From positions 930,001 to 994,000 of the forward strand of contig NZ_JBFUPW010000001.1 in assembly GCF_041360795.1 (NCBI RefSeq): DNA of 64,000 nucleotides. The letters run 5' to 3'. Positions within the stretch are counted from its first letter, which is position 1. Every line of letters begins with the position of its first letter. The position numbers and the translations under genes are program-made. Of this stretch, positions 8,803 to 17,425 are shown piece after piece. The DNA is from Arthrobacter_E sp041360795. Its GTDB lineage: Bacteria; Actinomycetota; Actinomycetes; Actinomycetales; Micrococcaceae. Below the pieces are notes generated by a model, which did no database searches, was not told where the DNA came from, and was given only the letters and a program-made list of their open reading frames with translations.

Positions 8803-9665
8803 CCGAAATCACCACGGACGAGGCGCTCGAGGAGGCCCTGGGCCTTCTCCGCTCCCGTGCCGTGGTGGTGCTGACGGGGGCCGGGATCAGCACGGATTCC
8901 GGGATCCCCGCGTATCGGGGCCCGGGTTCGCGTCCCTCCAATCCGATCACGCTCCAGGAGTACATGGGCTCCGCTGCGGCCCGGCAACGGTACTGGGCCC
9001 GGAATCATCTGGGCTGGCGACGCGTGAAGTGGGCCGAGCCCAACGACGGTCACCTCGCGCTGGCCGAGCTCGAACGCGGCGGGGCCATCCAGGCCGTCAT
9101 CACGCAGAACGTGGACCGGCTCCATGAGGACGCCGGCAGCGAGAACGTGGTGGATCTGCATGGCCGGGTCGACCAGATCATCTGCACCGAGTGTGGCGAT
9201 CTGCTGCGGCGCCGGACGCTCGAGGAGATGCTGACCGCGCTCAATCCCGGGTTCATCGAGCGGGCCGAGGAACTCGGTGTCGTGGAGGCGCCCGATGCCG
9301 ACGCCCGGATCGATGACGCCCTGGCCCGTGAGTTCGTGGTCGCTCCGTGCCCGCGCTGCGGGGGAGTGCTGAAGCCCGACTTCGTGTTCTTCGGCGAGAA
9401 CGTCCCGAAGCCGCGTCTCGCCCGAGCCCTGAAGCTCGTGGAGGAAGCCGACGTGCTGCTCGTGGCCGGGACCTCGCTCACGGTCATGAGCGGGCTGCGT
9501 TTCGTCCGGCAGGCCGACAAGACGGGCACCCCGGTGGTGCTGGTCAATCAAGGCCCGACCAGGGGCGATGAGCTGGCCACCGTGCGGCTGCACAGGGGCA
9601 CCTCGGAGACCTTGCGGGCGTTCGCCCGTGCCATGCTTCCGCCGCCGGCGCCCCGGGCGCGCTGA
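8799..9665 (+). CDS. Sir2-family NAD-dependent protein deacylase
   Basis: Removes acyl groups from protein lysines using NAD, producing O-acyl-ADP-ribose and nicotinamide. 288 residues. Visible signatures: GAGISTDSGIPAYRG (NAD loop), TQNVDRLHEDAG, DLHGRVD with the catalytic histidine, and zinc ligands CTEC and CPRC. FGENVP and the late SGLRF region fit the family. ATGA overlap with ahpE makes co-translation likely. The NVDRLHEDAG form is nearer to the SIRT4-like class than to CobB; the acyl specificity cannot be read. Confidence 0.92.
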   Translation: MTEITTDEALEEALGLLRSRAVVVLTGAGISTDSGIPAYRGPGSRPSNPITLQEYMGSAAARQRYWARNHLGWRRVKWAEPNDGHLALAELERGGAIQAVITQNVDRLHEDAGSENVVDLHGRVDQIICTECGDLLRRRTLEEMLTALNPGFIERAEELGVVEAPDADARIDDALAREFVVAPCPRCGGVLKPDFVFFGENVPKPRLARALKLVEEADVLLVAGTSLTVMSGLRFVRQADKTGTPVVLVNQGPTRGDELATVRLHRGTSETLRAFARAMLPPPAPRAR

Positions 9666-9798
9666 CCCGCGCACCACGACGGCGGTCGGCCTCCTCTGGG
9701 GTGCCGCGGCAGGGTTGCCGGCGGCGTCGCCGTTTGCCCGCTGAACTGGGCATCCGCTAAGGTTGATACCTGTTGACCGCAGCGCGGACGACAGAGAA

Positions 9799-9874
9799 GG
9801 GCCTTTAGCTCAGCTGGTAGAGCGCCACGTTTACACCGTGGATGTCATCGGTTCGATCCCGGTAGGGCCCACCA
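9799..9874 (+). tRNA. tRNA-Val (anticodon UAC), CCA encoded
   Basis: A 76-base cloverleaf. Acceptor stem GGGCCTT pairs with AGGGCCC (one T-G pair). The anticodon arm CCACG-TTTACAC-CGTGG gives UAC. The T-arm has GGTTCGATCC, and ACCA follows. It marks the border between core genes and the variable region. Confidence 0.95.
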
Positions 9875-10143
9875 AATCGGTCTTAGGGGACGCGCCAATA
9901 GCCCTCGACATCGGCTCCCCTCCACCGTCGCCCGCCGAGATCATTCGCATAAGCACCGGAGGGCTATGCGCTGATCCGCTAGGCGAGTAGCCTCGAAGCC
10001 GACGAGGCGAACATGGTAGGCCAGAGGAGACCAGTTCAAGCAGTTGACGCAGGACGAGGTTCAAGGTGAGCTCACAGCGGTTACTGGTCGAAGTAGCGAC
10101 GATCAACGAGGATCGGAAGCTATTGCAGTTTAGAATCTGAGCC

Positions 10144-11574
10144 ATGCTCTACGACGTGTTCATTAGCCATGCCAGCGAAGACAAGGAGTCGTTCGTCCGT
10201 CCTCTCGCAGAACGACTGCGCAATGCCCACATTGAAGTCTGGTATGACGAATTCAGTCTACGAGTGGGCAATAGCTTACGCCGTTCCATCGACCGCGGGC
10301 TTGCCCAGTCGCGGTTCGGAATCGTGGTTTTGAGCCCGCACTTCTTCGAGAAGCAATGGTCGCAGTGGGAACTCGACGGTTTGGTTTCGCGCCAGCTGGG
10401 CGGTTCAGACGATGTCATCCTTCCTATCTGGCTCGACCTAACGCGAGAGCAAGTCCTGGCGTACTCGCCGCCGCTAGCGGACAGATTGGCTCTAAGTGCT
10501 GACTCCGATTTGAACGATATTGTGGCCCGTCTAGTCGACGTGATCCGACCAAAAGGTTCAACGCTCGTCGTTGCGAGGGACTTTCTGATTGAAAAGGGCT
10601 TTGTGCCACCAGTAGTTACAGATGACTGGTGGCTTGACGTCGCAGCAACAGCCGAATCCAACGATATGGAGGGCACCTGGCAGGAAGCAATGGGATGGGG
10701 TCGCTGGGGCTTCCCCCTTCCAGACTTTACGAGCGAGCCGACCGAACGTGGCGTCCGACTCGGATGGGCAGCGTTGCAAATGCAATGGCTGTTGGCGGCC
10801 GAGGAAAGACCGATTACGCAGATCACGCCGCCGAGTGAGGTTCTGGAATTTATCGAAACACACATTGGCCTCGGCGATATGTGCGCGGATCACATCGACT
10901 ATCTCATAACCTATGCTCCTCAGCTTACAATCACCGGCTTTGGCGGCCGTTTTGAGTCAGCTATCGAAGCCGCCTATCAGCGTTCTATCGCATGGAGTGA
11001 GCAACAAGTTGCCAAAGGTTCATCATTCGGCACCGCAATCACCAGCGACGGTCGAGTCCCAAGATGTTCTGAGGGCTTTGCACTACACGACCCAAATTTT
11101 GGCGGCTATGAGCCTATCCATGTCGCATGCGCTTTCGTTCAGGGACATGCAGTTGCCAACGGACCGCCCGTTAAGTTCTACGACTATATCGACTATCTCG
11201 CGTGGCTCCTTTCCTCGAACAGTGAATGGTTGGGACCTCAAGTCCGGGCAATCCTAACTGAAGGAATGGCATCCTGGGGAGTCTGGATTCAGGATATGAC
11301 TTATCGCGATGCGGATGAAGAGAATCATGAAATTGATCGTGAGATCGCGGGTAAGTTTGGCGAGCTTGTGAGCGAAGCGGAGTCGCTCGACGAATTCCAA
11401 GTCACAAATGAGGCTCGTCGTGATCTGGTGCAGCGCTTGGGACTTAGCGTGAGACGTCTATCGCTGGCGGAGAGTGCTGATGAGCTGGCGTCGAGAGTGA
11501 TAGCGCCGAAGTTTCTTCACCACTTGTTTGCACACCGCGAGAAGCGAAGAGCGCGGAAGATGAAGAGGAAGTGA
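10144..11574 (+). CDS. TIR-domain protein, candidate NAD-consuming defence effector
   Basis: 476 residues. The N-terminal 130 residues are a TIR domain: YDVFISHASEDK at 3-14, then SPHFFEKQWSQWELDGL with the likely catalytic Glu76. Bacterial TIR domains of this kind often cleave NAD when a linked domain senses infection. The remaining roughly 340 residues (WWLDVAATAES onward, acidic, ending in a basic tail) match no family I recognise and may be the sensor. Codon use is less GC-rich than the fab and aceE genes, suggesting acquisition. It stands first behind tRNA-Val with no partner gene. Defence is inferred from domain and location. Confidence 0.85.
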   Translation: MLYDVFISHASEDKESFVRPLAERLRNAHIEVWYDEFSLRVGNSLRRSIDRGLAQSRFGIVVLSPHFFEKQWSQWELDGLVSRQLGGSDDVILPIWLDLTREQVLAYSPPLADRLALSADSDLNDIVARLVDVIRPKGSTLVVARDFLIEKGFVPPVVTDDWWLDVAATAESNDMEGTWQEAMGWGRWGFPLPDFTSEPTERGVRLGWAALQMQWLLAAEERPITQITPPSEVLEFIETHIGLGDMCADHIDYLITYAPQLTITGFGGRFESAIEAAYQRSIAWSEQQVAKGSSFGTAITSDGRVPRCSEGFALHDPNFGGYEPIHVACAFVQGHAVANGPPVKFYDYIDYLAWLLSSNSEWLGPQVRAILTEGMASWGVWIQDMTYRDADEENHEIDREIAGKFGELVSEAESLDEFQVTNEARRDLVQRLGLSVRRLSLAESADELASRVIAPKFLHHLFAHREKRRARKMKRK

Positions 11575-12088
11575 GCGGCCTCCATGGTGTAAGACCCGGA
11601 ATCGGGGTGACCCCTCCCGAGAGTATGGGGAGTCCGGCGCCGGGAGGTTTGAGTGATCGTGACACCTGAATCGCCTGAATTCACCTGAGATGGCACGGCC
11701 CTAAGTGGACGGTCCAATAATCTCGATGGGCTACTCGCCTACAGGGACTGGCACCACCTCGTGGGAGTAGAAGAGGCTCAGGTAGTCATCGTCACTTCGT
11801 CCTTCATCAACACGCTCGCCGTCCAGCAAACTGAGGCTCTCAGTCTTGACGCGAGTCCTTGCCAGGCCGCCATTGCAGCCAGCTGGATAGACTGCAAGAA
11901 CTTCGCCGACCCCAAACTCGTTGAAGCGCCGTAGCATGGGATGATTACGCTACTTCCAGCATAAAGTTCACGTCCGAGTTTGCCACAGAGTGCGGCGAGT
12001 TCATTTAGAATGACATTCGCCATCATTCGGAAGCTCTTGCTCAATTGACGAAGTTTTCGCACACTATTATCGAAAAGGGGAAGCTTTA
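11575..12088. other. Gene-poor 514-base stretch in the variable region
   Basis: Mixed composition. Near 11677-11692 a CACCTGA-like word recurs (cacctgaatcgcctgaattc). Short minus-strand frames exist, such as 11731-11937, but have no ribosome site or recognisable motif. It may hold remnants of a mobile element; nothing is identifiable. Confidence 0.4.
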
Positions 12089-12919
12089 ATGCTCGACAAG
12101 CCTTTGGCGCACGAATATCTTGGTCCACAATTTCGGCGAGCCCTATTTGTTCAGGACTACATCTCAAATCGACTGAAGCCGACGAGCGAGTCCGATCTGA
12201 GTGCGATGGATTCCATGTGCGAGCCCTTGGAGTACTCAAATTATGTATCGACCCTCCTGAGATTCTCAGCTTCGACCCTCAATGACGTGCCGAGACTCCT
12301 CGGCTTTAGCGATGATCATCCGGAATATCTAACGGAACTGAATCTCAGTTCCTTTTCTGTATTTCGTCAGTCTTTGGAATGCTCCGCACTAGCCGTATGG
12401 TTAATGCTTCCGCTCAATAAGAAGGCTCGCATCCGGAGATACATCCAGGCGGGTCGCGACGAAAACCGACGAAGAGTGGATTTCGCAAGAAGCATGGGTG
12501 TTGATGTCAGAGACGAAGTTGATCAGAAGGAAGTCACCCTTCGTGCGATCGAGAGAAAATTCTCACTTGAGAGTCTCGGAAAGAATCAGAAACTTCCCCA
12601 GATAAGTCAAATATTCCGAAGCCTGACGTTTCTCGATCACGATTCCACATGGCTAAAGTCGTGGAATCTCTGTAGTGGAATGATTCACGGCTCTCAGTGG
12701 GCGCTAATTGAAGTCGTTCGCAATGACGAGGTGATGGATGGCCTATTTCACACGTATCTCAACTATCCTGCAGTTTGGAAGATTCTAGAGACAACAGTCA
12801 GTTTGCTTGATTTGGCCTCCACCAAATACTGCCACCTTGCCGGAACGCTCGATTTCGCTCTTTCCGACAATGATGGAGCATCCATGCTCATATCCGACCG
12901 GGCATCAACCAGCTTCTGA
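12089..12919 (+). CDS. Uncharacterised protein of low GC
   Basis: 276 residues, no recognised family. ATG at 12089 is preceded by GGGGAAG at good spacing. The product looks mostly helical, with SLECSALAVWLMLP near residue 115 and NLCSGMIHGSQWAL near 210; the latter distantly recalls uncharacterised actinobacterial proteins with an HG..W core, a weak impression only. Base composition is near 50 percent GC, well below the flanks, so recent acquisition is likely. No signal peptide or clear membrane helix pair. It stands between the TIR gene and a small HTH gene, both in the variable region. Confidence 0.7.
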   Translation: MLDKPLAHEYLGPQFRRALFVQDYISNRLKPTSESDLSAMDSMCEPLEYSNYVSTLLRFSASTLNDVPRLLGFSDDHPEYLTELNLSSFSVFRQSLECSALAVWLMLPLNKKARIRRYIQAGRDENRRRVDFARSMGVDVRDEVDQKEVTLRAIERKFSLESLGKNQKLPQISQIFRSLTFLDHDSTWLKSWNLCSGMIHGSQWALIEVVRNDEVMDGLFHTYLNYPAVWKILETTVSLLDLASTKYCHLAGTLDFALSDNDGASMLISDRASTSF

Positions 12920-13007
12920 GCACCACACTTGTTCTCGGGCGAGCGAACCGGTATGAGAAAGCAGTGAATCTTTGAGGCTTTCTTCTACGGAAACCTAGTG
13001 TTGACGC

Positions 13008-13214
13008 TCAGTCATGTGGCATCCGCGACGGTTCCACATCTTCGCCGTCAAGCCATGCTCTGAGCCGTCGCGCTTCGGACTCCCTAACGCGCATGAGGCC
13101 ACCGGGCGAACGCTCCATCTTGATCTCACCACGCTTGATCCAGAACCGGAACGTCGATTCAGGAATCTTCGCAAGCTTGGCTGCTTCTGCAACGGTTAGC
13201 GGCTTATCTGCCAT
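13008..13214 (-). CDS. Small excisionase/MerR-type helix-turn-helix protein
   Basis: 68 residues. LTVAEAAKLAKIPESTFRFW is a winged HTH of the excisionase/MerR type found in phage and plasmid regulators, followed by a basic patch (RGEIKMERSPGG). GGAGGGAAG precedes the ATG at 13214. No integrase is nearby, so it may be a stranded recombination factor or a plain regulator. It diverges from the transposase gene. Confidence 0.75.
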   Translation of the reverse strand: MADKPLTVAEAAKLAKIPESTFRFWIKRGEIKMERSPGGLMRVRESEARRLRAWLDGEDVEPSRMPHD

Positions 13215-13333
13215 CTTCCCTCCATCGGTAGACGAATTCGCGCTCTATTTTATTCCCAGGGAACTCTCAGGCTATTGGGGTTGACGGGCATGCCCGAAGA
13301 TTCGCTAATCTCGAACTAACGAAAGCAGTCCCG

Positions 13334-14395
13334 GTGGTCGTCCGGAGAAACACGACCTTCCCCTCGGTGGTAAGAGCCCGAGATCGGCAGCAATTTCTAG
13401 CAGAGCTCTGCATGGGGCGATGCTCCTGGCGGGTATCAGACGACCGTCAGCTTATGGATCGGCAACCTTGGTTCGCCTTTCCGGCTCTAGTCATCAATGA
13501 CTGGAGCATCTCTGTGCCCGCTCTCGCTCGGGACTTCCTGATTCCTCTGTGGAAGGCGTTCGAACCGCTCATCCCGGAACGCATCGACACACATCCCTAT
13601 GGCGGCCACCGCCCTCGGATCAGTGATCGAACCATCTTTGAGTGCTTGGTTTCGATCGTTGTCGAGGGACGTTCATTTGAGAGAGCCAGCACCCTCGAGG
13701 TTTCAGCCACGACCCTGAGGCGTCGGCGAGACGAATGGATTGAGGCCGGTATCTTTGGCCGTCTCCTTGAGATCGTCCAAGCGGGCTACGACCGAATGAT
13801 CGGGTTCGACTTTGAGGATGTAGCGGTGGACGGGTGCATCACGAAAGCTCCTGGCGGTGGCGAAGTCGCGGGCAGGTCGCCCGTGGACAGGGCGAAACTC
13901 GGCATCATGCGCTCGTTGATGGTCGACGGTAATGGCGCACCGCTCGTCACTGTTATTGCTCCGGCAAATACCAACGATTCGCGGCTCCTGACGCCGACGT
14001 TCGAAGGACTTCGTCCGTTCACGTTCGAGCTACCAGACCAGATGACCGTCCACCTCGATGCCGGGTATGACTCGCGGAAGACGCGTGCGTTCCTGGACGA
14101 ACTTGGCTGTGACTACATGATCAGCAAGAAGGGCGTGAAGCTTCAAGTCGACTCTCGATGGAAGGTTGAGAGGGCTCACAGTTGGTTCAACTCGTTTAAG
14201 GTTCTGGCGGTTTGCCATGAACGGCGCCGAGCGGTGATTGACGCATGGGTCCAGTTCGCCACGACGATCATCCTAATCAAGAAGCTCGTCAAAGAGGGAT
14301 GGGCGCGATATCGCTGGGAAGGGCGACCCAAGCGGTGGAAGTCGAAGTGGGGACGGAGCCTCGCGCGACGAATAAAACGGAAGACCGGCAACTGA
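13334..14395 (+). CDS. IS5-family (DDE) transposase
   Basis: 353 residues from a GTG at 13334; in-frame ATGs at 13412 or 13454 may be the true start, since the first 40 residues look untypical. The DDE triad is intact: Asp166 (VAVDGC), Asp242 (HLDAGYDS) and Glu279 (VERAHSWF), the last in the usual IS5 Y/W-x-E-R-x-x-W-F setting. N-terminal DNA-binding part includes ISDRTIFECLVSIVVEG. I could not find clean terminal inverted repeats or target duplications, so the full element cannot be bounded and may be immobile. Confidence 0.85.
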   Translation: MVVRRNTTFPSVVRARDRQQFLAELCMGRCSWRVSDDRQLMDRQPWFAFPALVINDWSISVPALARDFLIPLWKAFEPLIPERIDTHPYGGHRPRISDRTIFECLVSIVVEGRSFERASTLEVSATTLRRRRDEWIEAGIFGRLLEIVQAGYDRMIGFDFEDVAVDGCITKAPGGGEVAGRSPVDRAKLGIMRSLMVDGNGAPLVTVIAPANTNDSRLLTPTFEGLRPFTFELPDQMTVHLDAGYDSRKTRAFLDELGCDYMISKKGVKLQVDSRWKVERAHSWFNSFKVLAVCHERRRAVIDAWVQFATTIILIKKLVKEGWARYRWEGRPKRWKSKWGRSLARRIKRKTGN

Positions 14396-14517
14396 CGATC
14401 GCTCTAAGAATTCAACCCGATCCAATGCCAAGAAGTTCTTCCATGCTCTGGCAAGATAGGCCTGTCGCATCCTTCTGCGGCACTCGTCGCAGGTGCGGCG
14501 TAAGCGAGAAGGAGGTG

Positions 14518-14649
14518 ATGAATGTGGGGAAGAAGTCCCCTGAATATGGAAGAGCCGAGAGGCTTCGCCAGTGGCTGGATACCGTTGCGAAGCTTCTCTC
14601 GGCTCTCAATCCCGTACTGCTTGACCTGATCAAGCGGATCGGAGGGTAG
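14518..14649 (+). CDS. Small amphipathic peptide gene (43 residues)
   Basis: ATG at 14518 is preceded by AGAAGGAGGTG, an almost perfect but very closely spaced ribosome site. The product is MNVGKKSPEYGRAERLRQW at the start and ends in VAKLLSALNPVLLDLIKRI, an amphipathic or membrane-seeking helix. A strong terminator follows 14 bases after the stop. No family recognised. Short peptides like this can be type I toxins, leader peptides or neutral; none can be chosen from sequence. Confidence 0.5.
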   Translation: MNVGKKSPEYGRAERLRQWLDTVAKLLSALNPVLLDLIKRIGG

Positions 14650-14663
14650 TCGCTATCCGAAAC

Positions 14664-14704
14664 GAGTGGGCCAGTTCTCTTTTGCGGGGAGGGCTGGCCC
14701 ACTC
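14664..14704 (+). terminator. Intrinsic terminator after the small ORF
   Basis: An 11-bp perfect stem GAGTGGGCCAG / CTGGCCCACTC (664-674, 694-704) with a 19-base loop. It follows the small plus-strand ORF directly. Confidence 0.65.
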
Positions 14705-14808
14705 TGCTCTATCGATCTCTCTATGAATAGCTTACTACAAGACTACAGAATGTAATCTGAATGCTCACGCGATAGCCATTCTGCTTCCCACTCGACTCGT
14801 CCGACTCG

Positions 14809-15105
14809 CTACAGCATCCCAATCGCTTCGATGACTTGCGGGTAGTCCAAAAACAGGTAGCGAGTCCAGAGCCCAGACTTGGCCCATTCCTTGTGCCGTT
14901 CGACCAGCACCCCCTCAGTGCATCGACCACGTGCAGCTTCAGCATGTGTCGCGCCGGTGGCTACGACGGACATGATGAGCGGGAAGACCTCTTCGTCGGG
15001 GATCGACAAGTGTGAACGGTCGCCCAGCTCTTCTCGCACCACCTCGAGGAAGCGTGCGATTGCAGCGGTCCGGTGCAGGTCTTTCGACTCAAAACGATTA
15101 CTCAT
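14809..15105 (-). CDS. Hypothetical protein, second gene of a two-gene unit
   Basis: 98 residues, family not recognised. ATG at 15105 shares one base with the stop of the membrane protein gene upstream (TGATG), and AGAGGGAGG gives it a good ribosome site. The product is soluble and helical (RFLEVVREELGDR, YPQVIEAIGML at the end). The frame continues upstream as an open shadow inside the membrane gene; the coupled start is preferred. Probably acts with the membrane protein, with no function visible. Confidence 0.7.
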   Translation of the reverse strand: MSNRFESKDLHRTAAIARFLEVVREELGDRSHLSIPDEEVFPLIMSVVATGATHAEAARGRCTEGVLVERHKEWAKSGLWTRYLFLDYPQVIEAIGML

Positions 15106-15647
15106 CACTGGCCTCCCTCTGGAGTGCTTCGCGGCTGGTACGACGGCAGAGGCAGCGCCTTCGCCCTTATGAAGTAGGTGACCGGCTTCTGCCAAGCGAA
15201 CACGACGCCCGCGATTCCTAGGAGGACACCGAAGAAGACCCCTGCCCCCATGAACAGGCCCGGAAGTGAGAGTGCCGCGAGAACCGTAGCGACGACTCGG
15301 GGCGCGGCCTTGCCCTTCAGCGCGAAGAAGCCCAGGAGCACGTAGCAGGCGCACATGAGGAGCGCTACGACGATCAATCCGAAGCTCATCCCGGTCGCGA
15401 TCCCCTGGAACGGCGCGAGACCCTTCGCCATGAACTCGCCGCTGCGGATTTCCTGGCTGTCGCTGAACTGCCCGACTCCGTTTAGAGCGTCAGTAGCCCG
15501 GTTCACCGCATTCGCTGCCGCAATGAGCATGGAGATTGCCGTGATCACGGCCCATACTCCCGCGGCGGCCCACAGAGTGGAAGCGGCACGGAGGGGCTTC
15601 GGCGCGGCTCTCCAGGCCGCCTTGATCGGCTCAAGACGTGACGGCAT
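15105..15647 (-). CDS. Small multi-pass membrane protein, uncharacterised
   Basis: 180 residues with about four hydrophobic segments: near residues 22-45, 83-108, 115-130 and 130-150 (for example LIVVALLMCACYVLLGFFAL). The middle loop is polar (DALNGVGQFSDSQE). GGGGCC-type ribosome site before ATG at 15647 is weak. It is coupled to the 98-residue gene downstream. No family recognised; phage superinfection or stress roles are possible but unsupported. Confidence 0.75.
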   Translation of the reverse strand: MPSRLEPIKAAWRAAPKPLRAASTLWAAAGVWAVITAISMLIAAANAVNRATDALNGVGQFSDSQEIRSGEFMAKGLAPFQGIATGMSFGLIVVALLMCACYVLLGFFALKGKAAPRVVATVLAALSLPGLFMGAGVFFGVLLGIAGVVFAWQKPVTYFIRAKALPLPSYQPRSTPEGGQ

Positions 15648-15743
15648 GGGAGGGCCCCTTTCGCACTAGGCAGTTCATGATCATGTACCGATAGTACACA
15701 ATCGTGGACTGACTTCGAGGGGGAAGTCCCGTGGGCTGGATAG

Positions 15744-15998
15744 ATGGCCTTTCACGATCCCGACCTCACGCAGCTTCGCCACATCTTCAATGCACGTAGA
15801 GAAGCGGCCGGTTTGACGTACGACCAGCTGGCGGAGGCGTCCAATCTGGGGCGTCAGACCTTGCTGAACATCGCGGCAGGACGGCACAAGGGGGACCTCA
15901 TGACCTGGCTGAAGCTCTCGAAGGCGTTCGGCGTCGGCATGGACGAGCTGCTCGCGCCGGTGTGGACTGGTGATGGTCGGGCCGATCCCAAAGGTTGA
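15744..15998 (+). CDS. XRE-family (Cro/CI-type) helix-turn-helix regulator
   Basis: 84 residues. The HTH is AGLTYDQLAEASNLGRQTLLNI, followed by WLKLSKAFGVGMDELL, a typical HTH_3 layout of about 60 residues. ATG at 15744; ribosome site is weak. It diverges from the membrane protein unit 96 bases away, whose promoter it may control. Small XRE proteins like this are common in mobile and defence loci. Confidence 0.82.
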   Translation: MAFHDPDLTQLRHIFNARREAAGLTYDQLAEASNLGRQTLLNIAAGRHKGDLMTWLKLSKAFGVGMDELLAPVWTGDGRADPKG

Positions 15999-16012
15999 GG
16001 TTCGCTGGAAAG

Positions 16013-16246
16013 CTAGGCCTCGCCGTTCTTGATGGCGAGAATCCTGGCAACCACCTTGCTGGATGCCGCCGTTGACTCCACGGTTGACTCCACGGTGATC
16101 GCATCCGGATTAACACGGCGACCGTCGAGAGCCATGGAAGCTGCTACCTGGGCCGCGAGGACTCTGGCGGGGAACACTGTGGCAGACGGGAAGTACTCAG
16201 GCGCCGCGCGGCTGATCAGACCCTTCTCGTACTTCATCCTCTTCAC
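16013..16246 (-). CDS. Possible small protein (77 residues)
   Basis: Start GTG at 16246 or the ATG nine bases further in (MKYEKGL). Two in-frame copies of a short repeat give VESTVEST near residue 55. No family recognised. The opposite frame (16029-16259) is also open, so the coding strand is uncertain. It stands convergent with the XRE gene. Treat as a tentative gene. Confidence 0.4.
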   Translation of the reverse strand: MKRMKYEKGLISRAAPEYFPSATVFPARVLAAQVAASMALDGRRVNPDAITVESTVESTAASSKVVARILAIKNGEA

Positions 16247-16369
16247 GGCCTCAGTGTAGATGGAGGGGTGGGATTGAAGGGTCGATCGGGGTTCGACACT
16301 CGTTAGGGCCTAGGGGGCTTGGCGTCTCACTCAGAAGATCGGCGGCGCTCTGCTGTCACGGGCCTTGAA

Positions 16370-17374
16370 ATGTCAGAGCCTATTGGTATTTTCGGAAGGC
16401 AGAGCACGAACGCTCTGGCATCCGAGATTGGGGACATTGTGACGACCTTGCAAAACTTTGCCGGTGCTCCAGGCGGGCTTCGACAGCTCAAGCTGATGAA
16501 GCTCCTTGCTGAACAACCAGGCGACGGCCAGGATGTCCCAGTGGAAGATGTCGAGGAAGATTTCTTCGCCGACGGCGGGACCCGTGAATCCCTCAACTCC
16601 GACCTGGCCCAGATGCGTCAGTTGAAGTGGATTGACTATTGGGAAACCCTTGCGGGCATTGGAGGCGTTCAGGTTCGCCAGGAAGGGCGAGACATCGCGG
16701 CGAACTTCTCCGATCTTCAACGTGACCTTGTCTCTAGGAACAGGTCGCTTCGAGATAGCCTCCTCAGGTGGGTTTATGCGGCGGAACACGCCCTGGGGAG
16801 CAGTCCGAGACTGTCAAGCTTCCTGCCCGAGTCAGGGGCAAACCATTTCGGCTCGCCCTATTCCGACGAAGAGGTGGACCGAGCCAGCCTTTGGCTCCGC
16901 GAGGAGGATTACATCAAGGGTCCCGCGGCCATGGGGACAGGAGTGCTCCGTCCCTCTATCACTCCGCGTGGGACGGCCGTAGTAGAGCAAAATCGATCAG
17001 TTAACGACCCAGGGGTGGGAATGAGCGTGACAAACAACAACGTGCACATCAGTGGCTCGAACAACGTCAACGTTGCGGCCGGAAGCAAGAACGTTGAACA
17101 GTCGGTTTCTGTCACCCAGAAGCAGGTGCAGGAAGCTCGCAATCTGGTTGATGCTTTCCGTCAGATGGCACCTCTCCTTCAGATGTCAGAGGACGATAAA
17201 GCCAGCGCTGAAGGAGCGGTCGGAGAAATTGAAGCTGCCGCTCATGAGGGAGCCTCCGCCGGAGTGCTCAAGTCGGCCGTGACCTCGTTCATCGGAGCGC
17301 TGGGATCTGCGGCCGGAACTGGGGCGGGACAGGCGCTACTCGCGCTCGCCCAGGCCGCACTCCTCGGGATGTAG
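16370..17374 (+). CDS. Uncharacterised protein with winged-helix-like domains, Asn-rich GSNNVNV repeat and hydrophobic tail
   Basis: 334 residues from ATG at 16370; the frame is open to a TTG at 16319, also possible. Residues about 35-115 and 165-207 look like winged-helix modules (LRQLKLMKLLAE; LREEDYIKG ... ITPRGTAVVEQ). Residues 218-248 hold an Asn/Gly/Val-rich strand repeat (VHISGSNNVNVAAGSKNV). A coiled region follows (QVQEARNLVDAFRQ), and residues 300-334 are Gly/Ala-rich and hydrophobic (SFIGALGSAAGTGAGQALL). The repeat resembles segments seen in bacterial signalling and abortive-infection proteins, including amyloid-like signalling motifs; this is an impression from pattern only. A terminator follows. 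Confidence 0.7.
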   Translation: MSEPIGIFGRQSTNALASEIGDIVTTLQNFAGAPGGLRQLKLMKLLAEQPGDGQDVPVEDVEEDFFADGGTRESLNSDLAQMRQLKWIDYWETLAGIGGVQVRQEGRDIAANFSDLQRDLVSRNRSLRDSLLRWVYAAEHALGSSPRLSSFLPESGANHFGSPYSDEEVDRASLWLREEDYIKGPAAMGTGVLRPSITPRGTAVVEQNRSVNDPGVGMSVTNNNVHISGSNNVNVAAGSKNVEQSVSVTQKQVQEARNLVDAFRQMAPLLQMSEDDKASAEGAVGEIEAAAHEGASAGVLKSAVTSFIGALGSAAGTGAGQALLALAQAALLGM

Positions 17375-17384
17375 CTCGCCAGAC

Positions 17385-17425
17385 GAGGACGCGCCGATGC
17401 TACGAAGGACTATTGGCGCGTCCTC
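17385..17425 (+). terminator. Intrinsic terminator
   Basis: An 11-bp perfect stem GAGGACGCGCC / GGCGCGTCCTC (385-395, 415-425), followed by TTAG. It begins ten bases after the stop of the preceding gene. Confidence 0.7.

Noticed and set aside
10149..10865. 238-codon minus-strand frame opposite the TIR gene
   Set aside because: The plus strand carries a clear TIR domain; the minus product is Ser/Arg-rich without motif.
11731..11937. 68-codon minus-strand frame
   Set aside because: No ribosome site, no motif, and a competing frame overlaps it; not enough to call a gene.
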